Assembly: GCA_009731375.1 (NCBI GenBank)
Contig: BJOX01000101.1
Location: 780,868-844,867 of the forward strand
Source: Paulinella micropora
Lineage: Eukaryota; Cercozoa; Imbricatea; Euglyphida
Length of the DNA: 64,000 bases
Direction: 5' to 3'
In this document: positions 1 through 10,500 of the stretch, piece after piece
Layout: every line of letters begins with the position of its first letter
Position numbering within the stretch: the first letter of the stretch is position 1
Translations under genes and position numbers: made by a program
Notes under the pieces: generated by a model
Told to the model about the DNA's origin: nothing
Database searches by the model: none
What the model saw: the letters and a program-made list of their open reading frames with translations, nothing else

Positions 1-530
1 TTTTTTTTTGTCAAGCTCACCTCTTGCTGTGCTACACGCTAATAGCAGATGCTATGATCGCGTCACATCCTAGGCTACTGAATTGCTTTTCCCCTTCGCT
101 TCCAGTAGAGGTTTAGCTATTAATATTCATAATAAAAAGGGTGCCAGGTCTAGTGCCATCAACAGAATCTACTGGGGGAAGCTATATGTGAAATCAGAGG
201 GGCGTGTCTTATTAATATAAGTATTGATTTGACGTTCGCTTTGCACGAGATTCAACTATTTATGTCTCAGCAGGTTTTAATTATTAATATAATGTACATA
301 TCAATACTAACTAACCTTGTGGTAAAATTTGAAAAAATATATTTTACACACACTGTCAATTTCACGTAAAACATTCTCTAACTATCAATCGGACCGGCCG
401 ACATCGACTGTGTGAGGTGATGAAGCTGACTTTCCGGGAATTTCCCGCTTCACAAAAAACGGGCCGGACTATCCAGTTTTTTGGGTACATAGGGAAATTT
501 GAATGTTTTTTCTCCTATACATTGAAGGGC
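1..530. other. AT-rich segment at window edge, no gene seen
   Basis: This segment is visibly richer in A and T than the rest of the window, with many TTAATAT-like words, and has no convincing reading frame. The change to GC-rich sequence occurs at about 520-560, shortly before the recombinase-like gene. It could be a long promoter/intergenic region or foreign flanking DNA at the edge of an integrated element. No repeat or attachment site could be identified because the other side is not in the window. Confidence 0.4.
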
Positions 531-734
531 GGCCGTGGGAGCCCCAGCTACCCTCGCGAACCAAAACCCTAGACCCTCTTATTTCGCTTGCTCTTTTTTT
601 ATCGCCTGCCCATTCCCGGCACACTTGTACCGATCGATCCGTTGGCTAGGAGTGATGCAGACAATATTTGTTCGTTTTTCTCAAAGCACAGTCCCAAAGA
701 GAATTAAGCAGAACTTTTTTTTCTTAATGCTGCG

Positions 735-2192
735 ATGAGCGATCCAGTTGAGTTTGCGTCGTTCGTCCGGTTCGTGACTGCTAGGCCCTTCAATGCGGAG
801 CGCTGGGGTCCGGTGCGCAGCGTCCGCTCGGCCGAGCAATCTTGTGAGGCCGCGAGACATTTCCTGCATTTTGCGAAAAGAAGGAAGTTGCAGCAGCTGT
901 TCTTTGAAACAGAGTACGGAGTGTGGCGCACGACGTTGCGGGGCCTGTTGCGCAGGTGGGTCCGACAGTTGCAAACACAAGACGACGTTAGCTGGGAGGG
1001 CTGCCACCTGGCCGTTTCCTATCTCAGGCCCATCGTCGTGTACGCCGCGCTGCCGCACCCACGGCGCGCGGTTGACCTGCGCGCCGTTTGCCTGGCCATC
1101 TTCACGCCCGTCCTGCGGCAGCTGCGCCTGCTGTCCAGTGCAGAGGTAGCGTACCACCCGAAAGAACGACATTTGCAGCTGACGTTCTGGGACCTCGTTG
1201 CGGCGCGGACCGTCGCGGGCGGCAGGTTCGTGACCCAGTACGGCGCGCGGGCGCCCTGCGCCGAGCTCGTGAGGGCGTTCGCGGCGTCGGCACAGGCGCG
1301 CGCGCGCTACGAGGCGCTGCGCGACCTGGTGCTGCTGTGCTTCGCCTCCCTCAGCCCACAGCCGCGCGCCGAGATCGTGCGGCGCCTGCGGTTCGGCGCG
1401 TCGCTGCGCAGGTCGCGCTCCCGGTGGTGGCTCGACCTCAGCGACCCGCTCGAGCCGGCGAGCAGGCACAAGACGTCGATCTACTACTACAGGCGCCACT
1501 ACCGCCTGCCGCTGCCGCAGCAACAATTAGCAGTGAGCGGCCGCGTGGTGCCGCTGTTGGCGAGGGTGCTGGACGAGTGGCGGCGGTGGGGCGTGGCGCT
1601 CGGCGCGTCGGACTTTGTGTTTTGCGAGCGCTACCCGCTCGGCGCGGACCCCGCGCTGACGGTGGCCACTGGTTTGCCCTTCTGTGCGCGGCTGCCGCAC
1701 GACGAGACGCCGACGGTGCCTCCCGCGCGGCTAGACGCGTGGCTAGTGCGGGTGCTCAGGGAGCATTGCGGCGCGCGCGCGGCGGCGCTGCGTGCCTTCC
1801 ATTTGCGCAAGCTGAACGAGACGTTCCTAGCACAGATAGTAGCCTCGCCCGAGCTCGGCGCGCGGCTGCCGTACGTACTGAACACGCAATCGATGCACGA
1901 GACGTTCGCCTGGTGCGAGCAGCACACGCTAGAGGTGGCCGAACGCCAGTACGTGCAATTCCCGGTGTTTCGCGAGGCGTTGCGCACCCGCGTGCGCGCG
2001 TTGGAGTTCGTGTGTCGTTCGTTTGAATACGAGCATGGACGGCTTAGGCTGCAGCCGTGGGTCGCGCGAGAGTGGGCGCGCGCCGACCCTCATTTCACTG
2101 GCTTAGCGCACTCAGTGACGAGGCCGCGCACACCACCTCCTCTCGGAGTCCGCCCGCGCGCCAAAATCAGGGGCCGCCGGGCGTCCTTCTAA
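735..2192 (+). CDS. Tyrosine recombinase-like protein (divergent)
   Basis: A 485-residue GC-rich frame starting at the first ATG after a T-rich leader. The C-terminal half has the order of elements expected of a tyrosine recombinase catalytic domain: an arginine in LSPQPRAEIV (Arg211, position of Arg I), a lysine in SRHKTSIYYY (Lys246, the beta-hairpin Lys), FHLRKLNETF (Arg358 at Arg II, with Phe355 where the usual His sits), then a conserved-looking helix ending in VAERQYV (Tyr406, candidate nucleophile). Residues 1-190 would be the DNA-binding part. The family cuts and rejoins DNA through a 3'-phosphotyrosine intermediate. The divergent box II recalls eukaryotic Crypton or large-virus recombinases rather than phage integrases. 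It lies beside the AT-rich edge, which suits a mobile-element or integrase role. The assignment rests on motif order only. Confidence 0.55.
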   Translation: MSDPVEFASFVRFVTARPFNAERWGPVRSVRSAEQSCEAARHFLHFAKRRKLQQLFFETEYGVWRTTLRGLLRRWVRQLQTQDDVSWEGCHLAVSYLRPIVVYAALPHPRRAVDLRAVCLAIFTPVLRQLRLLSSAEVAYHPKERHLQLTFWDLVAARTVAGGRFVTQYGARAPCAELVRAFAASAQARARYEALRDLVLLCFASLSPQPRAEIVRRLRFGASLRRSRSRWWLDLSDPLEPASRHKTSIYYYRRHYRLPLPQQQLAVSGRVVPLLARVLDEWRRWGVALGASDFVFCERYPLGADPALTVATGLPFCARLPHDETPTVPPARLDAWLVRVLREHCGARAAALRAFHLRKLNETFLAQIVASPELGARLPYVLNTQSMHETFAWCEQHTLEVAERQYVQFPVFREALRTRVRALEFVCRSFEYEHGRLRLQPWVAREWARADPHFTGLAHSVTRPRTPPPLGVRPRAKIRGRRASF

Positions 2193-2532
2193 CCGAGAGA
2201 GAGGACCGGCACAAAAAAAACACAGGAAAAACAAGGCAAGGGGGGAGGATGGGGCGGAAGCGGGGGTGTTTGGGTGCACACAAAAAAAACACAGGAAACA
2301 AGAAACAAAAAGAGAGAGGGTGGGAAGCAAGAGCTTGCTACAAATTGTGGCTGGAAATGGTTGGTGCTAGGCTAAATAAAGGTTCTCGATTCCCTTTTAA
2401 TTTCTTTTGTCGGTGGAAAAAAAAACACAGCTAGCCAAAAAAGTCTGGGAGGGCGGCCGTGCTTTTTGCTCTGAGACCGAGTTTGAAACCTCCGTTCCTC
2501 TGTATTGTTTTTTTAAAAAAAGAATGGTCGTT
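2193..2532. other. Convergent 3' region with poly(A) signal
   Basis: No gene is seen. An AATAAA at 2375-2380 suits the 3' end of the recombinase-like transcript. The A-rich word CACAAAAAAAACACAGGAAA occurs twice (about 2209 and 2278), so there is a short local duplication. The opposite-strand gene ends at 2533. Confidence 0.5.
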
Positions 2533-3771
2533 CTACTCCAGGCCTTCCCAATCGTAGTCGTCAAGATCCCCTATGTCATCGGGGGGCTGAGCATCTGTTA
2601 TACTATGCGCATAATCTATTGCCTCCAGAAAAGGTAAATCTCTGGCCTGCTTAATCAGGCGTTCCAGACTTCTGATCAGAGCCGGGCCCCGCCGGCAGTA
2701 CGACCCGACGTTGAGCCAGGCGCCTTTGTTCTTGTATTGTCGCGAAATTGCGATATAGCGCCTCCAACAGTCTTCGTCCAACAGAAACTGCTCCAGGCTC
2801 ACACCTTGTAAGTCGAGCGTGATCTGTAACGTAGGAGGCAGCGGTGGACGTTGTTTTGCCTCGATTTGGAGGTTAACAGGTCTGTCCTGGTACGGAACTG
2901 CGAAGAACGCCTTGCTCCGGCAACCAAGCTTGTGACAGTCGTGTTGCAGAAAACTCGTTAGCCTTGCGTTGAATTCGTTGTAGGCGGGACCCTGGAGACG
3001 CTCTGGCCTGTAACGCCAGGAATTCCAGAACAGAGAGCCCTCCCGGCAGTACCGGTCAGTGCCCGCAAAAACCACCTCGGCCGCCGCCAGCTCCGCGAGC
3101 TGCACCGGAGACATATCTTTGCCACGGAAGGACAGCGGGGGCCTGGCACCATCACCGTCATCTTCACAGTCACCGGCCAACTCGACGTCGAGTTGGCCGG
3201 CCGAATCTAGCACCAGCTTGGCGCCGATGAGCTGCACCTCTTCTGCCGCGCCGACGCCGGGTTGCACCCGCAGCCTGACTGTGCTGTCGTCTATCAGTGC
3301 TTCGAGGTTTCTGCAGCACTTTTGGTGTTTGGATTCGTTTGGTTCCTCCTGGTGCGCGTGTTCGGCGTAGGCCTTGAGCAGCGACTCGTCCCAAGGTGGG
3401 GATGGAGTGCCCCAGGAACTCCAGAAGTGGTAGGCCGCCGAGTAGTAGAATTGCAGGTCCTTCCACAACAGCTTGGCGGGACACTGCCTGATGGCACGCA
3501 GCACGTCGTGCACGTGTGCCGGGTTGTCCTGGATCTTGTTTTCGAGACGTACGGCCATTTTCTCGGCGTTCGGGGAGGAGGCAACGAGAAAACGGGCCTG
3601 GTCCTTACTAACCACTACGCCCCAAACAGTGTATTCGTTGTTTTTGTAATCAAACGAAAACGTCGGCTGAAACTCGGCCCAATGTAGCCTGCACTTTCGC
3701 TCTGCGGCGCATCGCTCGCAACATTTCCGCTCAAACGTCCGTGCTCTGCTGTCCTCTGTAAGGGCACACAT
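2533..3771 (-). CDS. Unknown protein, paralogue A of a tandem pair
   Basis: A 412-residue protein of no family I recognise. It is clearly paralogous to the next minus-strand gene (3823-5220): both have an N-terminal C-x2-C followed by a basic C-R segment (CCERCAAERKCRLHWAEF here), a central aromatic motif (LLWKDLQFYYSAAYHFWSSW), a second FWNSW motif near the middle, an HDCHKLGC-type cysteine/histidine cluster, and a C-terminal helical region. The Cys/His pairs could bind zinc. The C-terminus is very acidic (DDIGDLDDYDWEGLE). No signal peptide or membrane segment is seen, so a cytosolic or nuclear protein is likely. The gene pair is co-directional with only about 50 bases between. Confidence 0.75.
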   Translation of the reverse strand: MCALTEDSRARTFERKCCERCAAERKCRLHWAEFQPTFSFDYKNNEYTVWGVVVSKDQARFLVASSPNAEKMAVRLENKIQDNPAHVHDVLRAIRQCPAKLLWKDLQFYYSAAYHFWSSWGTPSPPWDESLLKAYAEHAHQEEPNESKHQKCCRNLEALIDDSTVRLRVQPGVGAAEEVQLIGAKLVLDSAGQLDVELAGDCEDDGDGARPPLSFRGKDMSPVQLAELAAAEVVFAGTDRYCREGSLFWNSWRYRPERLQGPAYNEFNARLTSFLQHDCHKLGCRSKAFFAVPYQDRPVNLQIEAKQRPPLPPTLQITLDLQGVSLEQFLLDEDCWRRYIAISRQYKNKGAWLNVGSYCRRGPALIRSLERLIKQARDLPFLEAIDYAHSITDAQPPDDIGDLDDYDWEGLE

Positions 3772-3822
3772 GGCATACGATTTTGTTCTTTCATGCCCTT
3801 CGCATGGCGGTTACGACAAATG

Positions 3823-5220
3823 TCAGTGCTGCTGGTACGCGACCAGCAACCGCGAGCTGAACACCGGCACCTCCTCGCGTGCCTCCACCAAGATCGGGGA
3901 CCATTTTTCGTAATAATTAAGCCTGTCTGGCATTCGCTGTGCCAGTAACTGTCCGTGCTGTTCCCATATATATTGTTTTTGCTGGGCGTAGACCAGCGAC
4001 TCGAATTCTTGGACTAGCTTTTGCGCGAGCGGACAGTACTCGAGGAAACCCAGCCAGTCGTTAAAGTTGTAACGGATTGCTTGATTGATGTACTGCAACC
4101 AGTACAAGCCCTGGTCAACGCTACCCTTACCCTGCAGGAATTCGTAGACGTCCACTGCGTCGTTTCCGATCGTGACCTGCAGCGCCGCGGCGCGGTAGGC
4201 CTTCAGCTCGATCAAGCCCCCGTGGGGGGGCAAGCTCACGATCACGTGCTCTTCACAGTGTTTGCTGCAGCCCGCGGTTTTTTTGTGTGCCAGGAACTCG
4301 CCGAGGGCGGCCTCGAACTTTTGCGGGCAGGCGCACAGGGGTTGTAGGTTCTTGGGCCAAGATTTCCAGAAGCCCAGCCTGACTGCACAGCGTTGGTCCT
4401 GCTTGGATAGCTTCAGGGCACCAACGCCTGCGAGTTGAGAGGGCGTCAAGCTGTCGCAGGGCACAGTTTTCGTTTCTTTGCCGTCCGTTGCCTGGCACTC
4501 GAGCACGACCTGGCCGGCCTGGACACGAACACTAGAAACGTGGTAGACCCTCTCTCTTGCATTGTCCGATTTCAGCGATAGGCGTTTGAGCAGGTGTACG
4601 GGCAGCTGCAGACATTCACGCGTGGCTGCATTCATTTTTTTCTTTTTGGCGGGACGGGCTTCTAGCACTGCAGCAGCACACGTGTGCCGCGCCAAACACG
4701 CTGCTAACAACCTTGGGTCCCAGACGACGCCGCGGGCGCCCCAACTGTTCCAGAAATGCCAGCCTTCCGTACAATACCCGTCCAAGTCGTGCCACAAAAC
4801 TTGTCCTGGCAGGGCTTGCAGCTGCTGCACAAAAGCGAGGATGTTGGCCGGTTGGGCTTGGCCGTTAAAGTAAACCAGCTGTGCCGGAGGCTTGGCTTTG
4901 GCCTCGGTCGCTTTGAAGGCAACCCCACAACCGTCACGCCGGACCCACGCATACACGGCCTGGTACTGGGCTGAGCCTCCTGGGACGGTAAGTTCTGCCT
5001 TTAGGCCCACGGCGAACCTGGCAAAACGCGTTCTGCACCTGCGGTCAGCGGCACAGCTCGGGCAGCCAGTGGCATCTTCTGTCCGGACGTTTCTGGTTGT
5101 TTCGTTAACCAGCAGTCTCTTGTACTTGCCCGCACCCGTGCACTGTCGGTTAACAGGATGTTCATGCTTTAGGTACTCTTGCCAGAGCTCGGGGCTGAAC
5201 GGTTCCGGCATAGTGGCCAT
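3823..5220 (-). CDS. Unknown protein, paralogue B of a tandem pair
   Basis: A 465-residue protein, starting at the ATG for MATMPEPF; the open frame extends further upstream but into low-complexity Lys/Phe-rich sequence typical of leader DNA. It shares with paralogue A the order: C-x2-C plus CR box (GCPSCAADRRCRTRFARF), a W-H-D-L aromatic motif ending HFWNSWG, a second FWKSW motif, and a GCSKHC cysteine/histidine cluster. It is longer at both ends and has a lysine-rich insert (PAKKKKM). Function is unknown; conserved Trp/Phe motifs duplicated within each protein suggest an internal two-module fold. A G-run followed by CCG on its coding strand lies about 210 bases upstream. Confidence 0.75.
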   Translation of the reverse strand: MATMPEPFSPELWQEYLKHEHPVNRQCTGAGKYKRLLVNETTRNVRTEDATGCPSCAADRRCRTRFARFAVGLKAELTVPGGSAQYQAVYAWVRRDGCGVAFKATEAKAKPPAQLVYFNGQAQPANILAFVQQLQALPGQVLWHDLDGYCTEGWHFWNSWGARGVVWDPRLLAACLARHTCAAAVLEARPAKKKKMNAATRECLQLPVHLLKRLSLKSDNARERVYHVSSVRVQAGQVVLECQATDGKETKTVPCDSLTPSQLAGVGALKLSKQDQRCAVRLGFWKSWPKNLQPLCACPQKFEAALGEFLAHKKTAGCSKHCEEHVIVSLPPHGGLIELKAYRAAALQVTIGNDAVDVYEFLQGKGSVDQGLYWLQYINQAIRYNFNDWLGFLEYCPLAQKLVQEFESLVYAQQKQYIWEQHGQLLAQRMPDRLNYYEKWSPILVEAREEVPVFSSRLLVAYQQH

Positions 5221-5745
5221 GCGCTCTAAAAAACAGCGAAAATCAAGAGCAAAATCAACAGGAAAAAAAAGCGCTGCCACTATTTTTTCTTTTTCTTTGT
5301 ACAAAACCACTTTCTTCTTTTTTAATGGAAAAGCTTTCTTTCTTTTATATAATGGCAGGCCAAGGGAGGTGGGAGGGGTTTTTTTTCGCCTGCTATTTCC
5401 GTGGCCCCCCCCTTCTCGTATTGTGCCTCTCACGGCCCCCCCCCCCCTTTCTATTTCTCTCTCTCTTTTTTTTCTTTTTTTTTCGTTTTGTTGGTTGACA
5501 GGTGACGAGTTTGGAGTTATGTAGAAAGAATGTCAAACCGTGCGCGCCTGGTTTTCTTCTTTATTTTTTTTCTTTGTACGACCGCCTTTAAAAAATAAGT
5601 AAGAACAAAAAAAACATCTGCTCTTGTTGTGCTTCCTTGCTTAAAAAAAAGCCAGAGGTGATAAGAATTCGGCCTAATGCTAGTGCAAGCAAGTAACCAA
5701 GGTAGCAACGAAGGACGCTCTTTGAACTCTCCACCCCCCCCCTAG
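5221..5745. promoter_or_regulatory. Leader of paralogue B and 3' region of modular protein
   Basis: Low-complexity pyrimidine-rich DNA with no gene. On the minus strand a G12 run followed by CCG (plus coordinates 5433-5447) lies upstream of the 5220 start. A minus-strand AATAAA at 5560-5565 lies downstream of the 5746 stop codon and suits polyadenylation of the modular secreted-protein gene. Confidence 0.45.
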
Positions 5746-7548
5746 CTACACCCCAAAGGTCTCACTGTTGCCAATGGCTAATGTCAGGTAACCGGCACTT
5801 GCGCAATTTACGTAGACATTAGCATCATTTCTTTTCAGTGTGTTGGACGGGGTTAGCAAGATGTCACACGTGCCCACGTTGCTCAATCGCGCGTAAAGGC
5901 CATTGCTGCTGGTTACGAGGCAAAAAGACCTATTGGCAGCCCAGTAAACGGGCTGGGGTAGGGAGCCGTACCCGACCACAAACCCCGAGGCGCTGTCTGC
6001 CGGGTTAGTACCGCAGTAGCTAGTTACCAACCAAGGATTCCCGTTTTCTAACACTGTAGTACTGAGACAATAGTCTGGTAATTTTCCACACATAAAGCGC
6101 CTAACGGGGTTCTGCGGGCTGGCTGAAGGCGTGGCTGAAATTGTGGGCGTGACTGAAATGGTGGGCGTCACGGAGGGCGTGACTGAAATGGTGGGCGTCA
6201 CGGAGGGCGTGACTGAAATAGTAGGCGTTGTGGAAGGAGTCACGGAAGGTGGGTTCTGTGTCAGCAAATAAAGCGCGGTCCCGGCACTGCCGCACGGCAG
6301 CACCGCAATCTCTGCCGTGGTGCCGCCGACGCCGACGCAGGCATTTGAGATCGCTAGCTGGTACAGCGGGCCGCTGAACATTGCCGACACGTTGCGCGAG
6401 CCCGCGGGCGCTATCTGTACCAGCTCGAACCACTCGCTCGAGCCACCAGCCGCTGAGGTCGTGACGGTTGTGCCGTTGCCGTACCACTTGTTGCTGCCAG
6501 CCCCGTAGTTGGCAAAGACGATTGAGTAACGGAGGCGGTCCGCGTCGGGCAGAAGTGTACACCACTGCGCCTGGCGGCTATCCGCGTCTAGCCCGCCGCG
6601 CGGGTCCAGCGCGATGGACGCCAGCGTCGTGGCCACGCGGCCGGTAGGCCCGAGCCACAGCAGCTCCTCGCCGCTCGAGCCGGCCAGCAGCCGAGACACG
6701 ACCAGGTTCACGTAGCCCTGCGTCGTCTCGTACACCAGCGGCCGCGGCGTCGGTGACGCAGATGCCGTGCGCGACGGCGTCCCCGACACGGAAGCGGTTG
6801 ACGACGTGGTCGGCGAGGCGCTGACGTCGTAGGGTTGCACCGTGACTATGTCGTAACCGCTCGCCCCAGGCTGCAAGAACCTGTAGGACGAGTCAGTGCC
6901 TTTGGCGTACGGGTAGCCGGGGCTGCCACCGCAGCGCAGCGCCCCCGTGCCGTCGATAAAGATTCTCATGCTAAGGGGCGAGAGGCGCTCGTACAGCTCC
7001 AGGGCCAGCCATATTGGGTTCCACACGTCGCACGTGCCCGTGGCCGGGACAACTTGGTACTGCAGGTAAAAGCTGTTGTTAGCGCTCCAGAACAGGCCGT
7101 CGAAGCCGCCGCTGATGAACTGGTAGGGGGCCTTGGTCGCGGCGCTGGCAGCCAGCGAAGGGCAAGCCTGCATAGAAACCTCGGGCCGCGGAACCGCTCT
7201 GTTCGGGTCCGCCGACACCTTGAGGCAGCTGCCAAAGGACGGCCAGCGGTACATGGCGGGCCAGATGACGGGCGGGGCCGCGGGCCGTGGGCTGGTCGTG
7301 GCTACGCCGACGGTCGGAAAGTCCAGGATCGTGAATTGTTGCGCGTTGGACGAGTTGCCAACCCACGTCAGGTCGCGTTGCAGCCACGAAAAAGAGCCCT
7401 CCGAGCAAAGGTCCAGGCGCAGGCCGCCCTGGTCCAGCGTCAGGGCCCCTTTCTGTACTAAATAGCAGTTGCAGACAGCACCGGCCGGGTTCGGGTTGGA
7501 CACGGACATCACAGCGTTTGCACGGCTGGGACTCCATTTGTTGCAGCC
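5746..7548 (-). CDS. C-terminal part of modular secreted protein, downstream of an in-frame TAG
   Basis: About 600 codons in exactly the same frame as the upstream gene (7549-10779), separated from it only by one TAG. The content continues the same architecture: cysteine-containing modules of roughly 130-150 residues separated by Ser/Thr/Pro linkers of the TPSVTPTIS kind. The last linker is encoded by tandem 30-base units. The protein ends with GNSETFGV and has no transmembrane segment, so if made it should be secreted. The first ATG after the TAG is at 7509 and has no signal peptide, which argues that this part is normally reached by reading through the TAG, or that the TAG is a mutation or sequence error. 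Modules such as DYCLS and SFCLVTSSNGLY weakly recall ricin-type beta-trefoil repeats, but I would not assign them. Confidence 0.65.
   Translation of the reverse strand, partial: GCNKWSPSRANAVMSVSNPNPAGAVCNCYLVQKGALTLDQGGLRLDLCSEGSFSWLQRDLTWVGNSSNAQQFTILDFPTVGVATTSPRPAAPPVIWPAMYRWPSFGSCLKVSADPNRAVPRPEVSMQACPSLAASAATKAPYQFISGGFDGLFWSANNSFYLQYQVVPATGTCDVWNPIWLALELYERLSPLSMRIFIDGTGALRCGGSPGYPYAKGTDSSYRFLQPGASGYDIVTVQPYDVSASPTTSSTASVSGTPSRTASASPTPRPLVYETTQGYVNLVVSRLLAGSSGEELLWLGPTGRVATTLASIALDPRGGLDADSRQAQWCTLLPDADRLRYSIVFANYGAGSNKWYGNGTTVTTSAAGGSSEWFELVQIAPAGSRNVSAMFSGPLYQLAISNACVGVGGTTAEIAVLPCGSAGTALYLLTQNPPSVTPSTTPTISVTPSVTPTISVTPSVTPTISVTPTISATPSASPQNPVRRFMCGKLPDYCLSTTVLENGNPWLVTSYCGTNPADSASGFVVGYGSLPQPVYWAANRSFCLVTSSNGLYARLSNVGTCDILLTPSNTLKRNDANVYVNCASAGYLTLAIGNSETFGV
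6149..6238 (-). repeat. Three 30-bp tandem units in Ser/Thr/Pro linker
   Basis: Three near-identical 30-base units (differing at a few bases in the third) encode ten-residue repeats of the ISVTPSVTPT type, forming an extended, probably O-glycosylated linker in the modular secreted protein. Confidence 0.85.
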
Positions 7549-10500
7549 CTAGCAGGTCAGGCAAAGGTCGGCGTTGCCCCGGGTCGTCCAGCAGTCGGGA
7601 AAACCGACGACGAAATTCTCTACGTGGTACCAGATCTCGGTGGCGCCCGGCTGGGCCCCGCCCGCACATTCCTTGAAGTTCAGGCTGTCCTGGAACAGGC
7701 TTAGGCAGTGGCCCAGCCCGTCCAGCATCACGAACTGCGGCGCCGGGCTGCGGCTCGGCGTGGCGGTGGGGCTCAACGAGGTGCTGGCGCTGGCGGATGG
7801 CGTCGGGCTGACGCCCGGCGGCGTCAGCGTCACGAGGCACTGCTCGCCACACATGTTGGCGGGCACCCACCCCACGCGTGGCCATAAACGATGGTCGAGG
7901 CCGCAGCCCGTGAGCTGCAGCAGGAATGCGCCCGGCCGCGCCTCGGTCGCGCTGACCTGCTGCAGCCCGTCGTTGCGGTCCAGCGGCAAAAGGGCAAGCG
8001 AAAAGTTCTGGGTCAGCGCGGACGGCACGAGGTTGCAGCCGACGGCCGAGGCGGCCGCCAGCGCAAACATAAAAGGGGGGCCGGTCGACGCGCCGGTGAC
8101 GGGCCATTCTGCGCGAGAGTTGTACAGCGCCACCGCCAGGTCCAGCTCGGCCGCACCGGACGGACAGCTGGTCCACGACAGGTTCCGCGTGTGCAGGCAG
8201 TCAGTGCCGCTGCGCACGACCACGGCTGCCGTGCGCGGAGAGGATGTGACGGACGGCGTGACCGACCTGGTAGCTGAAGCGCTCCTGCTGTCGGACGCAT
8301 ATAGATCTACTGCCAACGCAGTCAGCTCAGCATCGGCCCTAAGATCATCAGCGAAGACCAGTGCGTCACCCGCGTTTCCCCGTTTTAAGAACCTCCACGC
8401 TATCTGACAGAACATCTGGAATCCGTTCTGTACGTTTACGTTTGGTGCTATCTGGCGGGTCGTAGAAGTCGGCAGTGAGGCATTGCAGGCCTGCCAGGAC
8501 AGTACGGACGAGGTGCAATCAAGCTGCAGGCAGTTCTTCTGGTACTGCGAAGACGACGGATCCACCGGGGCGCGCATCCGATCACCAGAGAAAGCAAGCG
8601 CACAGTCACGGACCGCGCTTGGATGCACGGGACAGCTTCCCCACTTGAGGGTAGAGCCGCAAAGACACAACCCTGTCACAATGTCTCTGTAAAGCGCAGC
8701 GGGCGCGGGAGAATTAGAAGCCGACAGGCTCGCAGAAAGTGTAGCGGAAGGGGATTGTGAGCGCGAGTTTGAAGGGGTGCGCGTTGCGGTAGGAGACCCC
8801 GTGTGCGAGCCGCCCAGCCCCACAGTGCGCGCCTGCAACGCTGCACAGTTTTGGTCAAGGTCCCCGGCGGGCCCGTACATGAGCGGCTGGCCGGCTTGCC
8901 CGGTCGAACTGCTGAGAATGCAGCACGGGATCCGCACACTGAACAAGCCTTGGCTTGTCTGCTGCCAGCCGTCACAGACCTGTGCTAGCTTATATAAATC
9001 TCCGGGCGCGCCTTGTACGGAGCGTGCAGTCAATTGCCATAACCAGAGGCTGCGCGTGTCCGGTGCGTCCGGCGATAGCGCACCCCACAGCAACCCGGCG
9101 GGGGACGAGCCACACAGGGCGTAGGTCTGATAAGAGACCACGGTCGACGACGTTACGGTGTAGGCCCTGGACTGCATGAACAAGGGCGTCGTGGGGTTCG
9201 CGTTCCTCTTAAGCAGCGACCCCTCTAACGCCACGGCGCACAGCCAGTACTGCTCGAGTGTCGTCGGGCACAACTCCCACGTCGAAGACCCCGCACACAA
9301 GCAGAGGTTGTACCCTACGTCGCGCAGCAGCAAACCGGGCGAGGCAGAACGCGTCGGGGTCACCGTGACCGAGGGTGTCCTGGTTACGGTCGAGGACGCC
9401 GTGCGCGACGATGTGCCCGAGATCGTCGGCGTGCGCGACGGCGTGCGCGACGGCGACGGCCTCACGTCCACTGGGTGTGCGTGCAGCGCGCGCGTCCGCG
9501 CCGACAGGTGGCACACCAGCTCTGTCAAACGCTCCTCGCAGCGCTCGCCCACGTAGCCGTCGTCGCACTGGCACACGGCGTGCGGCCGCTCGCCCGTTCC
9601 AGTCCACCCCCCGCGCTCGCACAGGCGCCCGTGGCCGTGGCAGAACGGGTGCGCGGCGCAGCAGCCCGCGGCACCGCTCGCGCTGGCCCAGCAGCGGCAG
9701 CCATCAAATGCACAGCCCAGGCGCCCGACGGCGCAGAACTCAGAGTCGGACGCCCCCGGCGGCGACGCGAGCGCTAGTTCGCTCCTGCGGCACGGCGTGT
9801 GCGCGTCGCTCAGCAGGCTGCGGTCGCACGCGCGCAGCCGCAGCTGCCCGCTGTCCGCACAGCCGGTGCGCGGCTCCTGCCATTTGATTGTGCTGGCACA
9901 GGCGGATGCCGCGGGCAGCTCGCCCCGGCAGGGCCAGCGGCAGAAGACAGTGCAGCGCCTGGGCGGCACAAACGACGTCGTATTCCAGGCAACTGCGGGA
10001 GCCTGCCTGCTGTCGCACAAGACGACGGTCTGCTCGGGCCCGCAGGGCTCCGCGGGCTGCGGGTCCGCGCCGGAAATCAGCAGCCTCCGGGGCACGTCGG
10101 CGCAGGCGTCCTCGTACCGCGCGTCCGACGTGTAAGTGTCCCGCAGGTTCCCGGCGACGCGGCAGCAGTAGCGCCAGGCCGGGAAGCCTGCCGGCGCGCT
10201 CAGCGGCGTCGTTTCTGGTCCGCACACCACGGCCTGCCACTTGTAGAAAGTCCCATTGGCAGCTGTTTCTTTAGTGACGGCCGCGACCGCCCACGACGGC
10301 AGCGCCAGCAAGGATTCGGGCGCGCCGTCGAACAGTTGCTCCAGCCGTGCGAGGTCGACCTCGCTCCACCACACCGTGATGTCTTCCTCAGACCACTGCC
10401 ACGCCGTTGTGCGCCCGCTGGCGGGCCCGAGCCGCAGGCCCACGATGCTGTCCGCGGCGGCCTGGACCTGCCGCAGGTCGAGCGGCGAGCACAGCAGCGT

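Noticed and set aside
7079-8176. Long opposite-frame reading frame inside the modular secreted-protein gene
   Set aside because: It overlaps the main frame on the same strand, has arginine/glycine-rich composition typical of a shadow frame in GC-rich DNA, and lacks any domain pattern.
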